A stretch of 64,000 bases of DNA. Source: Plumapathes pennacea (Eukaryota > Cnidaria > Anthozoa > Antipatharia > Myriopathidae). The DNA lies in contig OZ038469.1 in NCBI GenBank assembly GCA_964036295.1, positions 9,006,067 through 9,070,066 of the forward strand, written 5' to 3'. Each line of letters starts with the position of its first letter. The first letter of the stretch is position 1. Positions 21,365-31,796 of this stretch are shown here, one piece after another. The position numbers and the translations under genes were made by a program. The notes under the pieces were generated by a model. The model did no database searches and was not told the DNA's origin. It saw only the letters and a program-made list of their open reading frames with translations.

Positions 21365-23082
21365 TCCCCGAACGAAGTGAGGGAAATAATCACGACGCTA
21401 ATGCAGCAAAATCGTATCATTTGAAAACTCCAAGCGTGTCGCCATCTCGAAATTTAATGTTCGTGTGTGTGTGGGGTACGACTCGTCCCCAGGGCCATCC
21501 GCGTCGAGCGACAACTGCGAGGTTACATCGGCAGCTTAACTGTAAACCGCCATTTTCTTAGTGACATGCGGTAGCTGTAAGAGTACGAACGGAAGTGATT
21601 TTGTACAATAAGATGCAGATACAAGGCCAAGCAGTTCGGCGGACGGCTGTAATTTGCCCGGATATTTTGCCGGTGTATGGGAGGCAAGCTTACTAGCCGT
21701 GAAACGGATTCTTAAAGGCACAACTGGTCGACCTGAACACAATCCCAGACGCCAGTACTGTGTTAAAACGCAGACACTTCTTCAGAAAGAAATAGCAAAA
21801 TACAGTTGGTGGAAATCGAACAATCATCGTGGCAAATTTCACCTTTTACAATAACAGGAATGTAGTTTTCAGAATCCAAGTTTGACAAGATGACGACACA
21901 CAATACAATGGAAAGTGGAATTTTCGTACTGTATAAGGACTGCTCTATACAGTGTACTTTGAAATCATTGAAGACGTAAACAATGGTGTTTTGGGTTTTG
22001 TTTCCTTTGCTGGAAAAGAGCTAAAGCTATGGCTTTCAGGAACCGGTGAGTTTTGAAAATTTACATCAATTAACGTACAACGCTTTTGTTAAATGACGGT
22101 CGTGTTATCATTATGGTATTTCAACAATTGCCGTATATTTTGTCGTTTGATGCCCCGGGAACTGTGATGAAGGCCAAGTAGGATTATACTGTGATCTTTT
22201 CGCTAGTTTTCAAAGCTATTTCAGAGTGCCTTCGTGCAAGATTGTGTCATCCGATTCCTGACATATTTGCATAATTTCACTGACAGTCTGACACATGCTG
22301 TGAAGTTTTGTCGCCGCGTTTGTTGGCACACTGTATTCAAGGATAAAATGTAACCGGGTTAAAATGCTTTTGCTTTTTGAAGGCTATTAAAGTAGAAAAT
22401 ATCCGGCCACTGCTTTCCAAATTAAACAATTACAGTCTATTGTATATTATTGCCTACTGGCGGGACCCCGTAAGATACTCGCTCAACACAATCGAACTTT
22501 GTATTATTTAGTGACCGGGTTTGCTCGCTCAATACAATCGGACCTTGTATTATTTAGTGACTTGATTTCTTTTTTCTGTTAAAGATTTTTAAATCGTCAA
22601 ACGCAGTTTGAAAAGTTGTTGTGTTCAAAATTGAATACCTGCCAAAATTCACACGGTCCCGAGACTTCGAAAGCGTGTAAACAAGCGACTCGCTTTGACG
22701 GCTCCAAATTTTGTCACACTCGAAGAAGCGTATTAAACTTATAAAGTAAAAAAAAAAAAAAAAAATTCGGTGTCCAAGATCGACTTTGCTTGGCTTTCAA
22801 GCCTCGGGAGTATTCTGTAGTTGCGTGTAGTAAATGTTGTCTCAGCGAATTTTGAAGTTCAGCTTAGTGTCTACGAAAATTGCAGACTGTGCACGTTGTC
22901 TGAACTAAACCAGACTGCCGTGCGAAAAAGATTTTTTTTAGCGGCCGACTGGTGACGTCGCTACACAGCCGTGGTTTGCAAAAAAAAATTTAAATAATCT
23001 CCGAACCGAAAATAAACAAGAATCCCGCTTTCCGAAAACCCACTACTGAGCGAGGGGATATCTGCGATTATCGTATTTCTAG
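21365..23082 (+). mobile_element. Helitron family A, copy A2 (complete)
   Basis: 1,718 bases with 5' TCCCCGAACGAAGTGAGGG and 3' ..GCGATTATCGTATTTCTAG, flanked by A and T. An unoccupied copy of the target at 25047/25048 shows clean insertion between A and T without duplication. The interior carries the A-family leader, a GTGTGTGT stretch, a CGGTGAGTTTTGA donor-like site at about 22043 and a tandem TTGCTCGCTCA..ACACAATCG duplication at 22480-22560. No long frame is present. Confidence 0.9.
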
Positions 23083-23277
23083 TTAATAAAAGTGGAAGTT
23101 AAACGGGTGGTGTAGGAAAGAGCGCTCTAAAAAGTGTGTCGAACTAATGACCATCATTTGAGGTTTGTCCGTCGAAGCAACCGCGCTATTCTCATCAGGG
23201 GCATAGTAACGCGGTTGCTCTATGAAGGTGAAAGTTCCTTCAATAGTACGTGTTTCGAAATGGTAGGCGCGCGCCAT
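23083..23277 (-). CDS. 64-codon frame in the repeat (copy 1), unassigned
   Basis: The same 64-codon frame (MARAYHFETRTIEGTFTFIE start) occurs unchanged in the direct copy at 25048-25242, and in the inverted copy near 26007 with a one-base insertion after the GTF motif. Identity of copies 1 and 2 only reflects their recent duplication. The diverged inverted copy keeps the start but loses the frame, so selection for coding is not supported. No family is recognised. Confidence 0.15.
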   Translation of the reverse strand: MARAYHFETRTIEGTFTFIEQPRYYAPDENSAVASTDKPQMMVISSTHFLERSFLHHPFNFHFY

Positions 23278-23629
23278 CCATGCCCTACACGATCAACGGT
23301 TACAAACTTTTGGCCCTGGCCGAGTTGAGGGTGAAGGGAGAAAGGCGGGGAAGATGGTCAAGACTTCGACACAAGGAGGGGAGGGAAAAAATTAGGTGGA
23401 AGGAATTGACTTACCTCGATAGATTTCCGAAGATCGATGCCGTAGGACTGCATCCAAACGCTAAGTAAAATACTGGGTTGCAATACGACAGGCTGTTGTA
23501 AACGAAGTTGAATCGTGGCCACGTGAAATGTAAAGTGACCTTTGGTTTGTGGGGGCGTACCTTTCGCTGGCCAATAGGAGGCAGGTATAGAGAATTATTA
23601 ACAAGGAAAACGGCGACTGGGAGGGGCGG

Positions 23630-24530
23630 GTCGAAGGGGAAATTGTTTGTAAAGCACATTTGTTTTTGGAGACAGGAAAAGGAGTTCCGTCGTACTTGTT
23701 TCTGTTGGGTGGGGGAGGAGGGAATTGTTTGAGGCCTGGGGATCGGGGGGGAGGGGGTGTGTTGTGGGTTGTAGAAAGTTGTTAGAGGGGGAAATTGTTT
23801 GTAAAACACATTTGTTTTTGGAAACAGGAAAAGGAGTTTCGTCGTAGTTGTTTCTGTTGGGTGGGGGAGGGGGGAATTGTTTGTGAAACACATTTGTATT
23901 TGGAAACGGGAAAGGGAGTTTCGTAGTTGTTGTTTCTGTAGGGTGGGGGAGGGGGAAATTTGTTTGAGGCCTGGGGATCGGGGGGGGGGGTGTTGGTTGT
24001 AGAAAGTTGTTTGAGGGGGAAATTGTTTGTGAAACACATTTGTATTTGGAAACGGGAAAGGGAGTTTCGTAGTTGTTGTTTCTGTAGGGTGGGGGAGGGG
24101 GAAATTTGTTTGAGGCCTGGGGATCGGGGGGGGTGTTGGTTGTAGAAAGTTGTTTGAGGGGGAAATTGTTTGTGAAACACATTTGTATTTGGAAACGGGA
24201 AAGGGAGTTTCGTAGTTGTTGTTTCTGTAGGGTGGGGGAGGGGGAAATTTGTTTGAGGCCTGGGGATCGGGGGGGGGGGGGGTGTTGGTTGTAGAAAGTT
24301 GTTTGAGGGGGAAATTGTTTGTGAAACACCTTTGTATTTGGAAACGGGAAAGGGAGTTTCGTAGTTGTTGTTTCTGTAGGGTGGGGGAGGGGGGAATTGT
24401 TTGAGCCCTGGGGATCGGGGGGAGGGGGAAATGAAAAGTAGTTGAAAGGGAAATTGTTTGTAAAACACATTTGTATTTGGAAACGGGAAAAGGAGTTTAG
24501 TAGTTGTTGTTTCTGTTGGGTGGGTCGCTC
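23630..24530. repeat. G-rich minisatellite, unit about 140-150 bases
   Basis: About six to seven units marked by GAAATTGTTTGTGAAACACA at roughly 23639, 23790, 23874, 24019, 24162, 24313 and 24450. One unit is short, about 85 bases. Units contain runs of 7-12 G. The long minus-strand proline-rich frames across this block arise from the repeat and are not genes. Confidence 0.9.
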
Positions 24531-24693
24531 GTGCTGCATAAATTGTATAATTGGATTAAAATGACGTTACGGTAAACATTAAGATGTAATTGGAACGGAA
24601 ATGTGAATTAATAAGTAAGCGGGGACGGGGTGTTGTGAAATAATAGACACAAGGGGATCCTTGGTTAGGATCGCTCTTTTCCCCGGTAAATCA

Positions 24694-25453
24694 GAACATA
24701 GTTTGAATTGTGTAACGGGTATTTTGACCCCTGTGCTATTTTATTAAGATTAATGGTGGATGAGTTATATGAGGTTAAGGGAGTGATCGAGTGGCGAAGT
24801 GAAGTATAAATTAAAATGATGTGCGTTAGTACGTGATTATATGCTGCAGCGCTAAAATGGGGTCCGTGTCAGGGCTTGTATTTGTGTAGGGATTTTCGGT
24901 AGGGAGAAATGTAGTTGGGGTCGGTAGTTAACACGTGTGTTGGGTAACAAAGGGGACGGGAGCGAAGAGCGAATAAAACCGAGAATACAATAAACAGAGA
25001 ACTGAAAAACGAAGGGATTAGTGAAGACGCTAACACAATAACAGTAATTAATAAAAGTGGAAGTTAAACGGGTGGTGTAGGAAAGAGCGCTCTAAAAAGT
25101 GTGTCGAACTAATGACCATCATTTGAGGTTTGTCCGTCGAAGCAACCGCGCTATTCTCATCAGGGGCATAGTAACGCGGTTGCTCTATGAAGGTGAAAGT
25201 TCCTTCAATAGTACGTGTTTCGAAATGGTAGGCGCGCGCCATCCATGCCCTACACGATCAACGGTTACAAACTTTTGGCCCTGGCCGAGTTGAGGGTGAA
25301 GGGAGAAAGGAGGGGAAGATGGTCAAGACTTCGACACAAGGAGGGGAGAGAAAAAATTAGGTGGAAGGAATTGACTTACCTCGATAGATTTCCGAAGATC
25401 GATGCCGTAGGACTGCATCCAAACGCTAAGTAAAATACTGGGTTGCAATACGA
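24694..25453. repeat. Direct copy of the 760 bp repeat (empty Helitron site)
   Basis: Collinear with 21011-21364 plus 23083-23488, with exactly 354 and 406 bases on either side of the A2 insertion point. By eye I count about seven differences including two 3-base indels. The junction AGTAA|TTAATAAAAG at 25047/25048 is the unoccupied A2 target. Confidence 0.9.
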
Positions 25454-25535
25454 TCACCAACAGACCCACGAGCGGCTCAACCGAACAGAACTCCATTAGT
25501 CTTTTCTTACACAAGATGGCGGCCCCAAATGTTGT

Positions 25536-25605
25536 GTCCGTGCACTGCCGCTGACCATGACCGTGTGCACTGCCGCTGACCATGATCGTGTGCACTGCTG
25601 ACACA
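25536..25605. repeat. Tandem repeat, about 24-base unit
   Basis: Two to three copies of GTGCACTGCCGCTGACCATG between the direct and inverted repeats of the long-inverted-repeat element. Confidence 0.7.
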
Positions 25606-25829
25606 TACGAACAACACCGTCCAGGATGACGTAATGCCTTGAACCAAAAAAAACCCCTGCGCCCCCCCTCCCCCCTCCCCATCCATAATCGTTAATAATT
25701 ATCGGTGCGCACTTCCTATTGGCCACAACAGCACACGCCCCCCCCAACCAAACGCAACTTAGCGTCCCACGCGCCCCTGTTACGACCTCATTTGCCGCTG
25801 CTTGTCATGCAATCCACGAAGGACCTTGC

Positions 25830-26560
25830 GAAGCGCTTCAACGCCGTTAGAACATATCGGCCTTCAGGGATATTTCGAGGTAACTTTCTTTTCCTATTCC
25901 CCCTCCCCGTCCTGTGTTGAACTCTTGACCATCGACCCCCGGTTTTCTCCCTCACCCTCAACTCGGCCGGGGCCAAAAGTTCGTAACCGCCGAACGTGTC
26001 GGGCATGGATGGCGCGCGCCTACCATTTCGAAACACGTACCATCGAAGGAACTTTTCACCTTCATGGAGCAACCACGTTACTATGCCCCTGACGAGAATA
26101 ACACGGTTGCTTCGGCGGACGAACCACTCATGATGGTCATCGGTTCACCACATTTTTTCGAGCGCTCTCCCCAACCACCCGCCCCACCCCCATGTTATAT
26201 ATTATTAGTTTTTATTCCACGTACACGCCGATCCCTCCGTTTCGCCGCTTCCATTTTCGCTCTTCGCTTGGTTTTCTCTGTCACAGCGCCTCCTATTCCC
26301 ATCGTTTCACAACGCACGTGCGCACCACAGGTTACCAATTCCAGATTTCTGCCCATTTACCACGTTCCCCACAGTTCAACAACCCGACCCCAACCGTATT
26401 TAGCGCTGCAACATGTTATCACGCACTAACATGCACAATTTCTCTACACAATCCTATTCGCTAGTTTATTGCCCCCGTAACCCCATATATAATTCACCCA
26501 TTATTAAATTTCCACACATCAGCACAAGGGTCAAAATACCCGTAATACAATTTATATTAC
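25830..26560. repeat. Inverted, diverged copy of the 760 bp repeat
   Basis: The reverse complement matches 24694-25380 in patches, including the GGTAGGCGCGCGCCATCCAT block and the terminal ACGGGTATTTTGACC. It is clearly older than the direct pair. It contains an ATGCAATCC frame at 25808 that ends at CGAG|GTAAC, comparable to ATGCAGTCC..GAG|GTAAG in the other copies on their minus strand. Confidence 0.65.
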
Positions 26561-26629
26561 GTAAAGAAAACTACTGTATTTCCCATAAGCATTTATTGCC
26601 CAGGTACAAAAGAAGAAAAGGAAGTGTTT

Positions 26630-27410
26630 TATTTCTTACCTGCCCCTTGTTTCCTGGTGATAAGAATCGGCAAATCACTCACATTGACAGCGAGACTGCT
26701 GAGAAATTTCTGCACATCTTGTCACCCGAGAATAAACGCACGAAGTTTTTTTGTTTCGCTTACAGCTGGTGCAGGTATAGTTCGGGTCAGTCATACTTTG
26801 GTTGGCAACAAGTGACCATGTTTCCTTGTACACCTTACAGTGAAGGTTTTTTTCGTAGCGGTGGAAGGCTGCAAGTTCCTCTTGTGCCCACTGCTGTTCG
26901 TGTGCCGGATTGTCAGGGTTAGCCCATCCACGGCCATGCAGATATTGTTGCCTCTGGAAGCGTCGTTCTTCGACAACAGACGAACGTTGCTCACGGCGTC
27001 GATTGTTGGCCTCATTTTGAGCCTGAAGCCTGCGGGTCCTTTCCGCATTCGTTTCATTGTGGAGTTGGGAAGCAGCTCGTTGTCGAGCGGCTTTCACGCG
27101 CTGTTCTTTTGCCTGAGTCGTTTCTTGGGTTTGCTTCTGCATATGATGCTCCTGATCAGCTATAATGCACTGCTCTATTTCCTGGGTTGTTTCCTGAGCT
27201 CGTTTCTGCTGATAATGCTCTCGGTCAAAGCCGTTGTTTTGCTTTTTTGGCAGCGACAGCACTGTCTGTTTGCCGTCTGCGCTCGAGACGAATACACCGC
27301 TCCTGTCTTGTCTCACGAATTCGTCTTAGTCTCGCTTGTTCTCTTCGTTTTTGAAGACGAACTTGTTTTTTCTCTTGAGAGTGTTCGGTTTGATTCTTTG
27401 CTTGATTCAT
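26630..27410 (-). pseudogene. Helitron N-terminal protein in B2, disrupted
   Basis: The ATG at 27410 opens the same basic-repeat protein as in B1, with KKQVRLQKRREQARLRRIRE and RCIRLERRRQ. A frameshift near 27250 moves the reading to a second frame that continues through RREQRSSVVEERRFQRQQYL and HRYEKNLHCKVYKETW to CTSCKRNK. One Cys of the CxxC pair seen in B1 is Tyr here. About 150 bases of DUF6570 (17264-17414 in B1) are deleted at 26722 between short TTGT repeats. The GGCAG|GTAAGAAAT donor follows at about 26640. The copy is not functional. Confidence 0.7.
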
Positions 27411-27746
27411 ACATGCCGTATTTACTTCTTCAGTAAGAGTGTAAAACTCCTGTGTCCGTTGTTTCGCAACGGACCAGCAGAACACTACGTGATCTACCCA
27501 GCAGACACCGCGGTGCGAGAAGGTCGCCCGTGAAAGACAAACATTAAAACACGAGATTTAAGGTCGCAGAGGAAAGAGCCTGGGAACGAGGTTAGAGTGT
27601 TCTACCCAGGTCCCCGCTGCGCGGGGACGCGATTCTCTTCCGATGTTTTTCCCAGCAAACCCCGCTGCGCGGGAAGGTCGCCCGTTGAACGACAAACATT
27701 CAAAAACGAAATGGTGTTCAAATTAGTACCCACGCAGGGCGTGGGA

Positions 27747-28490
27747 ATTATGCCCTGTAATAATAACAAATTATGCACCAACTGTCATAAACGCTAAATG
27801 CAAATTCAAATGCAATTCAATGTGCTCATTGTTCTCTTAAAGCTCATTTAAATTGTTCAAATTTGCTTTACTCCCTCTTATTTTCTTTGTTCTGTGTGTT
27901 TGAAAACAACATTCCCATTCAATTCTCTGGAAGAAAACGAATTTTAGCGGCTTTGTTTGAACTGTGTCATGGATCAAGTTGTCACTGGTCAACAGCACAT
28001 CTAACTGAGCTTGCATTTCAGCCTTTTTGCTCGCGGGGGCCTGGGGCCCAAGCGAGCTTAAGATTGGGCATTTTTATTTTATTTTTTTTCCTTTTTGTGG
28101 GTCGAGAATCAGCACACGGTGATTGGTTCATATTATCACGTGCTGGGCGATGACGTAATTGACTTCGCTAAACAACTCGAGATGTGGCCAGTGAATTGCT
28201 CGTTACTTGTGTGTAAAAGTTAACTGCATCCCATCCAAACTCAACACCATTTGGCTCTGTGGAATATGCACGGATAAACTGGATTTTCGGGAACGATTTT
28301 GGCTCGCGTTCACCGCGGAAGCTTTGAGAATAGCCGTAAACAAATATTTGATGGTACCGCTGTCGCCGATAAATATTTAGTCCCGACGAAACTTTCTGTG
28401 GCGACACGAAATACTTTTGGGAAGATAACAGGGTGAAAGCAGAAACCAAAGCTACGGTAAGCTTTAGCCGTAAAACAATGACGCTTTAAG
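27747..28490. other. Intron 1 sequence, no gene
   Basis: AT-rich sequence with a T-run at 28075-28092. No exon, repeat end or open frame that I can support. Confidence 0.4.
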
Positions 28491-28770
28491 CCTTGTCCTC
28501 ACTAGCGCATAAGCGTAAGCATAAGAATAAGAGAGCGACAGTGGCGACATAAGCATAAGCATAAAGCCTGGTCCTCACTAGCGCATAAGCATAAGCATAA
28601 GCACAAGCATAAGCATAAGAATAAGAGAGCGACAGTGGCGACATAAGCATAAGCATAAGGAACGGACGTGTTTGATCCTTATGCTTATGCTTATGTCGCC
28701 ACTGTCGCTCTCTTATTCTTATGCTTATGCTTGTGCTTATGCTTATGCTTATGCGCTAGTGAGGACAAGG
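28491..28770. mobile_element. Palindromic MITE built on ATAAGC hexamers
   Basis: The ends CCTTGTCCTCACTAGCGCAT and CGCTAGTGAGGACAAGG are inverted. Inside, 94-base arms (28567-28660 and 28677-28770) are almost perfectly complementary around a 16-base loop. A partial third arm copy occupies 28491-28565. The arms contain many ATAAGC repeats. The flanks CTTTAAG and CTTTATG may be a 7-base target duplication with one mismatch. Confidence 0.8.
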
Positions 28771-29569
28771 CTTTATGCTTTACTCTGTACATGACATCTG
28801 TTGCCTCATAAAATTCTTCTGCGTATCGTACATTGCCTGTTGAAGTGTTTCTTTCATTCGATCATGTAGTCTTTGTTTCGCAATGTTCATTAAATACCAG
28901 AAATGAAAAATACACCGAAATAATTCTGAGGATTGAGTTTGCAGTCACAAATGGACTGAACACACTGAACAAAAGCGCAATAATATTGTAAACATCTCTC
29001 GTGTGACATTCCTCGCGTTCAATTTTATATTTGTTACAGAGCACGAATACTCGAAAGCCTGATAGAAGAAAGGTATTGAGTTAACAAAAGAAAACACATA
29101 AGTAGTGAAGCGAAGGCTGGATTAATCGTGGCCTCTGATTAGAAATATGAGTCAAGGTCAAACTGTCATAATCGATTGTGCATAAAAAGATATGTCACGC
29201 ATTCTCAAGATGCAGGGTCGCTCAACCTTTAAGAAGCAAGTGTATGAGTGTTGTAATAATAATTTTTAGTTTAATCAAGGTGTCAAAAGAGCAAGGTGTC
29301 AAAAGCCAAGTTCTCTATACTGTGTGATATTTTTATGGTGAGAAATTGGAAGTCTCTCTTGGGAGTTCCGCTCTTGTCCCCTACTTTCCATTTTATATTC
29401 TGGTCTCAACCCAACTCACGTCGCGAGCTCACTGGCAAGGCCAGTCTAGTCATGATAATAACTTAACGTCTTCCAAATAGATTACGTTACTCGTAAAATA
29501 TCAAAAAATATCGGCATTCTTTATCTTTATTACAACTAACATACCCATATAATATATCTTATTGTACTT
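28771..29569. other. Intron 1 sequence, no gene
   Basis: AT-rich, with a short imperfect repeat of CAAGGTGTCAAAAG (29277-29305). Nothing else is recognised. Confidence 0.4.
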
Positions 29570-30312
29570 TAATTTGGGGAAGTAATTACAAATCAAAACT
29601 TCTTTGCAAAAAGAGCTCTAAGAGCTACTACTTTTAGTGAAAGGAGATCTGCACGCAAACCAATTTTTAAGAAACTAGAAGTTCTAAACATCTTGAAATT
29701 GTTGATTTTCAAATTGGGGAATTGGCTTTTCGATACTCTGCCGATCAGCTGCCTGATTTTTCAATATAGTCTAGTTATTTTACGGATCTCACGGCCTCAC
29801 TTCATACTTACGACACTCGGTCCAAGTCAAACAAGAACTTTACTTACCTTTTCAAAATTTGAACTATGGAAAATCTGGCATATAATACGCTTCTGCGAAA
29901 GTGTAGAATTCTGTTCCAGTAGGTTTAAATAACTGTATTTCGCTAAAAGTTTTTTAACGTCTTTATAAAAACTACATTATCTCTCAGATAACGCAGAGCT
30001 AGAGATATATCCACAGCCTATGTGCACACCCTCTTCGATACCTATAAAGCTACATATTCAGTTTTGTTAACTTACAGAACCTATTATTTACTTATTACGT
30101 ATTACTTCAATGTGTAAACCTTTATCACCCTATTTGTTTTATTTTGAAGCCTGCGTTATTGGTAATTAAATTTTGTACGAGGGAGCATGCGCCCAGTAAC
30201 CCATAATGGGTTGTAGCATGCTTCCTCCACTTATCATCGAAGTAGAATTATCGTTTTTGTAAACATATACCCTAAAAATAAGTGGAATAAAACCTTTGAA
30301 CCTTTGAACCCT
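29570..30312 (+). mobile_element. 3' end of a LINE retrotransposon, decayed
   Basis: An open frame at 29693-29932 and its neighbours show the pattern of the region after a LINE reverse transcriptase domain: SRPHFILTTL (the usual his/thr-rich segment) and then the broken equivalent of a WNSVP motif near 29900 in another frame. The tail ends in AATAAAACCTTTGAACCTTT, a short tandem CCTTTGAA array of the kind that terminates CR1/L2-clade LINEs. The clade is inferred, not proven. No catalytic part is present. Confidence 0.6.
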
Positions 30313-30425
30313 TTGGAGTTAGGCTTTGCAAAATAATATTTCGCAAACATTTGGTACTTTGCGAAATAGCATATAATGAGCGAGCTAAAGCTTGAATTCT
30401 GAGGCTGAATTCTGGCTCGCGTTTA

Positions 30426-31796
30426 TCCCCGAGCGAAGCGAGGGTAATAATCACGACGCTAACGCAGCAAAATCGCCTTATATGAAGACTCCAAGCGTGT
30501 CGCCATCGCGAAATTTAATGTTCGTGTGTGTGTGTGGTACGACTTTTTAGGCCAGGTGCCTAAGGCAATGACGTAATAATTATCGATTAGCGTCTCCACC
30601 AGTGTTTTTAATTTGTAAGAAAAAAAGATTTGAACAAAGCAATAATTGTACGTAACTGCCTTCACGAAAATGAATTTGAAAACTGGAAAACTTGAAACAG
30701 AACGGTCTCGCGAAGCTCGTCTTCAAAAGAGAAGGGAACAGGCACGGGCAAGGCGAAATCGTGAAACGATCGAACAGCGCCAAATACGTCTAGAGAAAAG
30801 ACGACAAACATGTTACAACCGACAGCATCATGAACGGAAGCGTGCCGAAGAAGCGGCTCCACAAAGGGAACAGCGCTTGAAAGCAAATCGGGAGCTTCAG
30901 ACACCGTTTTGTGTTAAACTGAGATACTTATTCAGAAAGGACAAGCAACAGAGGTTAGTCAGTGGAAATCGAACAATCACCGTGACAAATATATTCTACC
31001 CGTATCTTGTAACTCGATCACTTCAAGAATGTACTAGAATCTGTATGCTGATCATTTCCCCTCGAAATATTGTTTTAATACGCTTCTGTCGCCAGTTTTG
31101 GCTACCGTATTCGCTCAGAGCAATCTGAACTTGGAGTCTTGAATGATCTAGTCAGATGTCTTATTTTTTCTTTCAAGACTAAAACTGTAACAAATGCTGT
31201 AATCTGACATGCGGTGATTGCAGAGAGAATTGTTCACAAGCCCTTTGAAGTATGACTAGGTCTGAAGCCCGTGTATAATTTGAAGTAAACCGTTCAAGTT
31301 TTGCTTTGATTCTGGGAGAAATCATGCTGTTTTGAGCGGGTTCACATACAAAACAATTCGAGCTCATTAAATTTGCATGCCTGAGTCTGGTGCATGCAGT
31401 CCAGAGTAAAAACAAATCGCACAGGAAGCCTATTTAATTGTACTGCCTATGAATTCAAAATTGGAAAGTCAGTGTTCCTTTTTTCCCGTACTACGACGGC
31501 CGACCAACTTCAAAATTTGAGGAGTAAATTTTGAGAGCGTGCTTGGCAGACTGTATAAATTAATTTGACGTGCCGACCGTGAGAAATACGTACTTCGTCA
31601 CGCAATTGACTCATTTTTCAACGCAAAAGTATAACACACCATTCTTTTTCTCCTTCCTTTGCGTGTAGCACTTGACTTCGAAGAAAAGATTGAGTCAACA
31701 TTTCGGTAAAACAAAGGCTACTCTTGTTGGGAGTACCAAAGTAAAAGTCCCATCAACAGCAGAGCGAGGGGGTATCTGCGATTATTGTATTTCTAG
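30426..31796 (+). mobile_element. Helitron family A, copy A3 (complete)
   Basis: 1,371 bases from TCCCCGAGCGAAGCGAGGG to ..ATTGTATTTCTAG, flanked by A and T. It contains the N-terminal coding exon of a Helitron protein and, downstream, the conserved GGAAATCGAACAATCACCGT block. Confidence 0.88.
30670..30900 (+). pseudogene. Helitron protein N-terminus in A3
   Basis: The ATG at 30670 encodes an Arg/Gln/Glu-rich basic protein with EARLQKRREQARARRNRET and RQIRLEKRRQ. It is clearly homologous to the family-B protein start, which has RLQKRREQARLRRIRET. The frame runs on to 31128, but homology with other copies ends at about 30900. No zinc-binding, DUF6570, Rep or helicase part follows. The exon is therefore a relic carried by a non-autonomous element. 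Confidence 0.55.

Larger units (their letters stand above)
21011..26560. mobile_element. 5.5 kb long-inverted-repeat element inserted in B2
   Basis: The left end (GAATTGTGTAACGGGTATTT at 21023) recurs inverted at the right end (AAATACCCGTAATACAATT at about 26540). The left repeat is 760 bases (21011-21364 plus 23083-23488). A near-identical direct copy lies at 24694-25453, and a diverged inverted copy at about 25830-26560. A G-rich minisatellite occupies 23630-24530. B1 has no such insertion at the matching site. The superfamily is unknown. Each repeat copy carries a short ATG frame ending at a GTAAG or GTAAC donor-like site. Confidence 0.6.
20269..27746 (-). mobile_element. Helitron family B, copy B2, with nested insertions
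   Basis: The minus-strand 5' end TCCCACGCCCTGCGTGGG is at 27746-27729, and the 3' CTAG at 20272-20269, each flanked by T. The 3' subterminal block GGGCGTGGGG has one mismatch to the complement of the 5' end. The interior matches B1 at 20269-21005 and 26580-27500. Between these lies a 5.5 kb inserted element that is absent from B1. Only the N-terminal coding exon remains. Confidence 0.7.

Noticed and set aside
23411..24539. Long minus-strand proline-rich open frames (208, 313 and 228 codons)
   Set aside because: They are produced by reading a G-rich minisatellite on the opposite strand. The frame repeats every 140-150 bases together with the DNA unit, and there is no start or domain logic.
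28491..28770. Possible non-coding RNA gene because of the strong hairpin
   Set aside because: The inverted arms, internal repeats and flank similarity fit a MITE better, and there is no sign of a dedicated promoter.
30459..30783. Minus-strand frames at the start of A3, with similar ones in A4 (35121-35386)
   Set aside because: They are antisense to the Helitron basic-repeat exon and repeat wherever that exon occurs.
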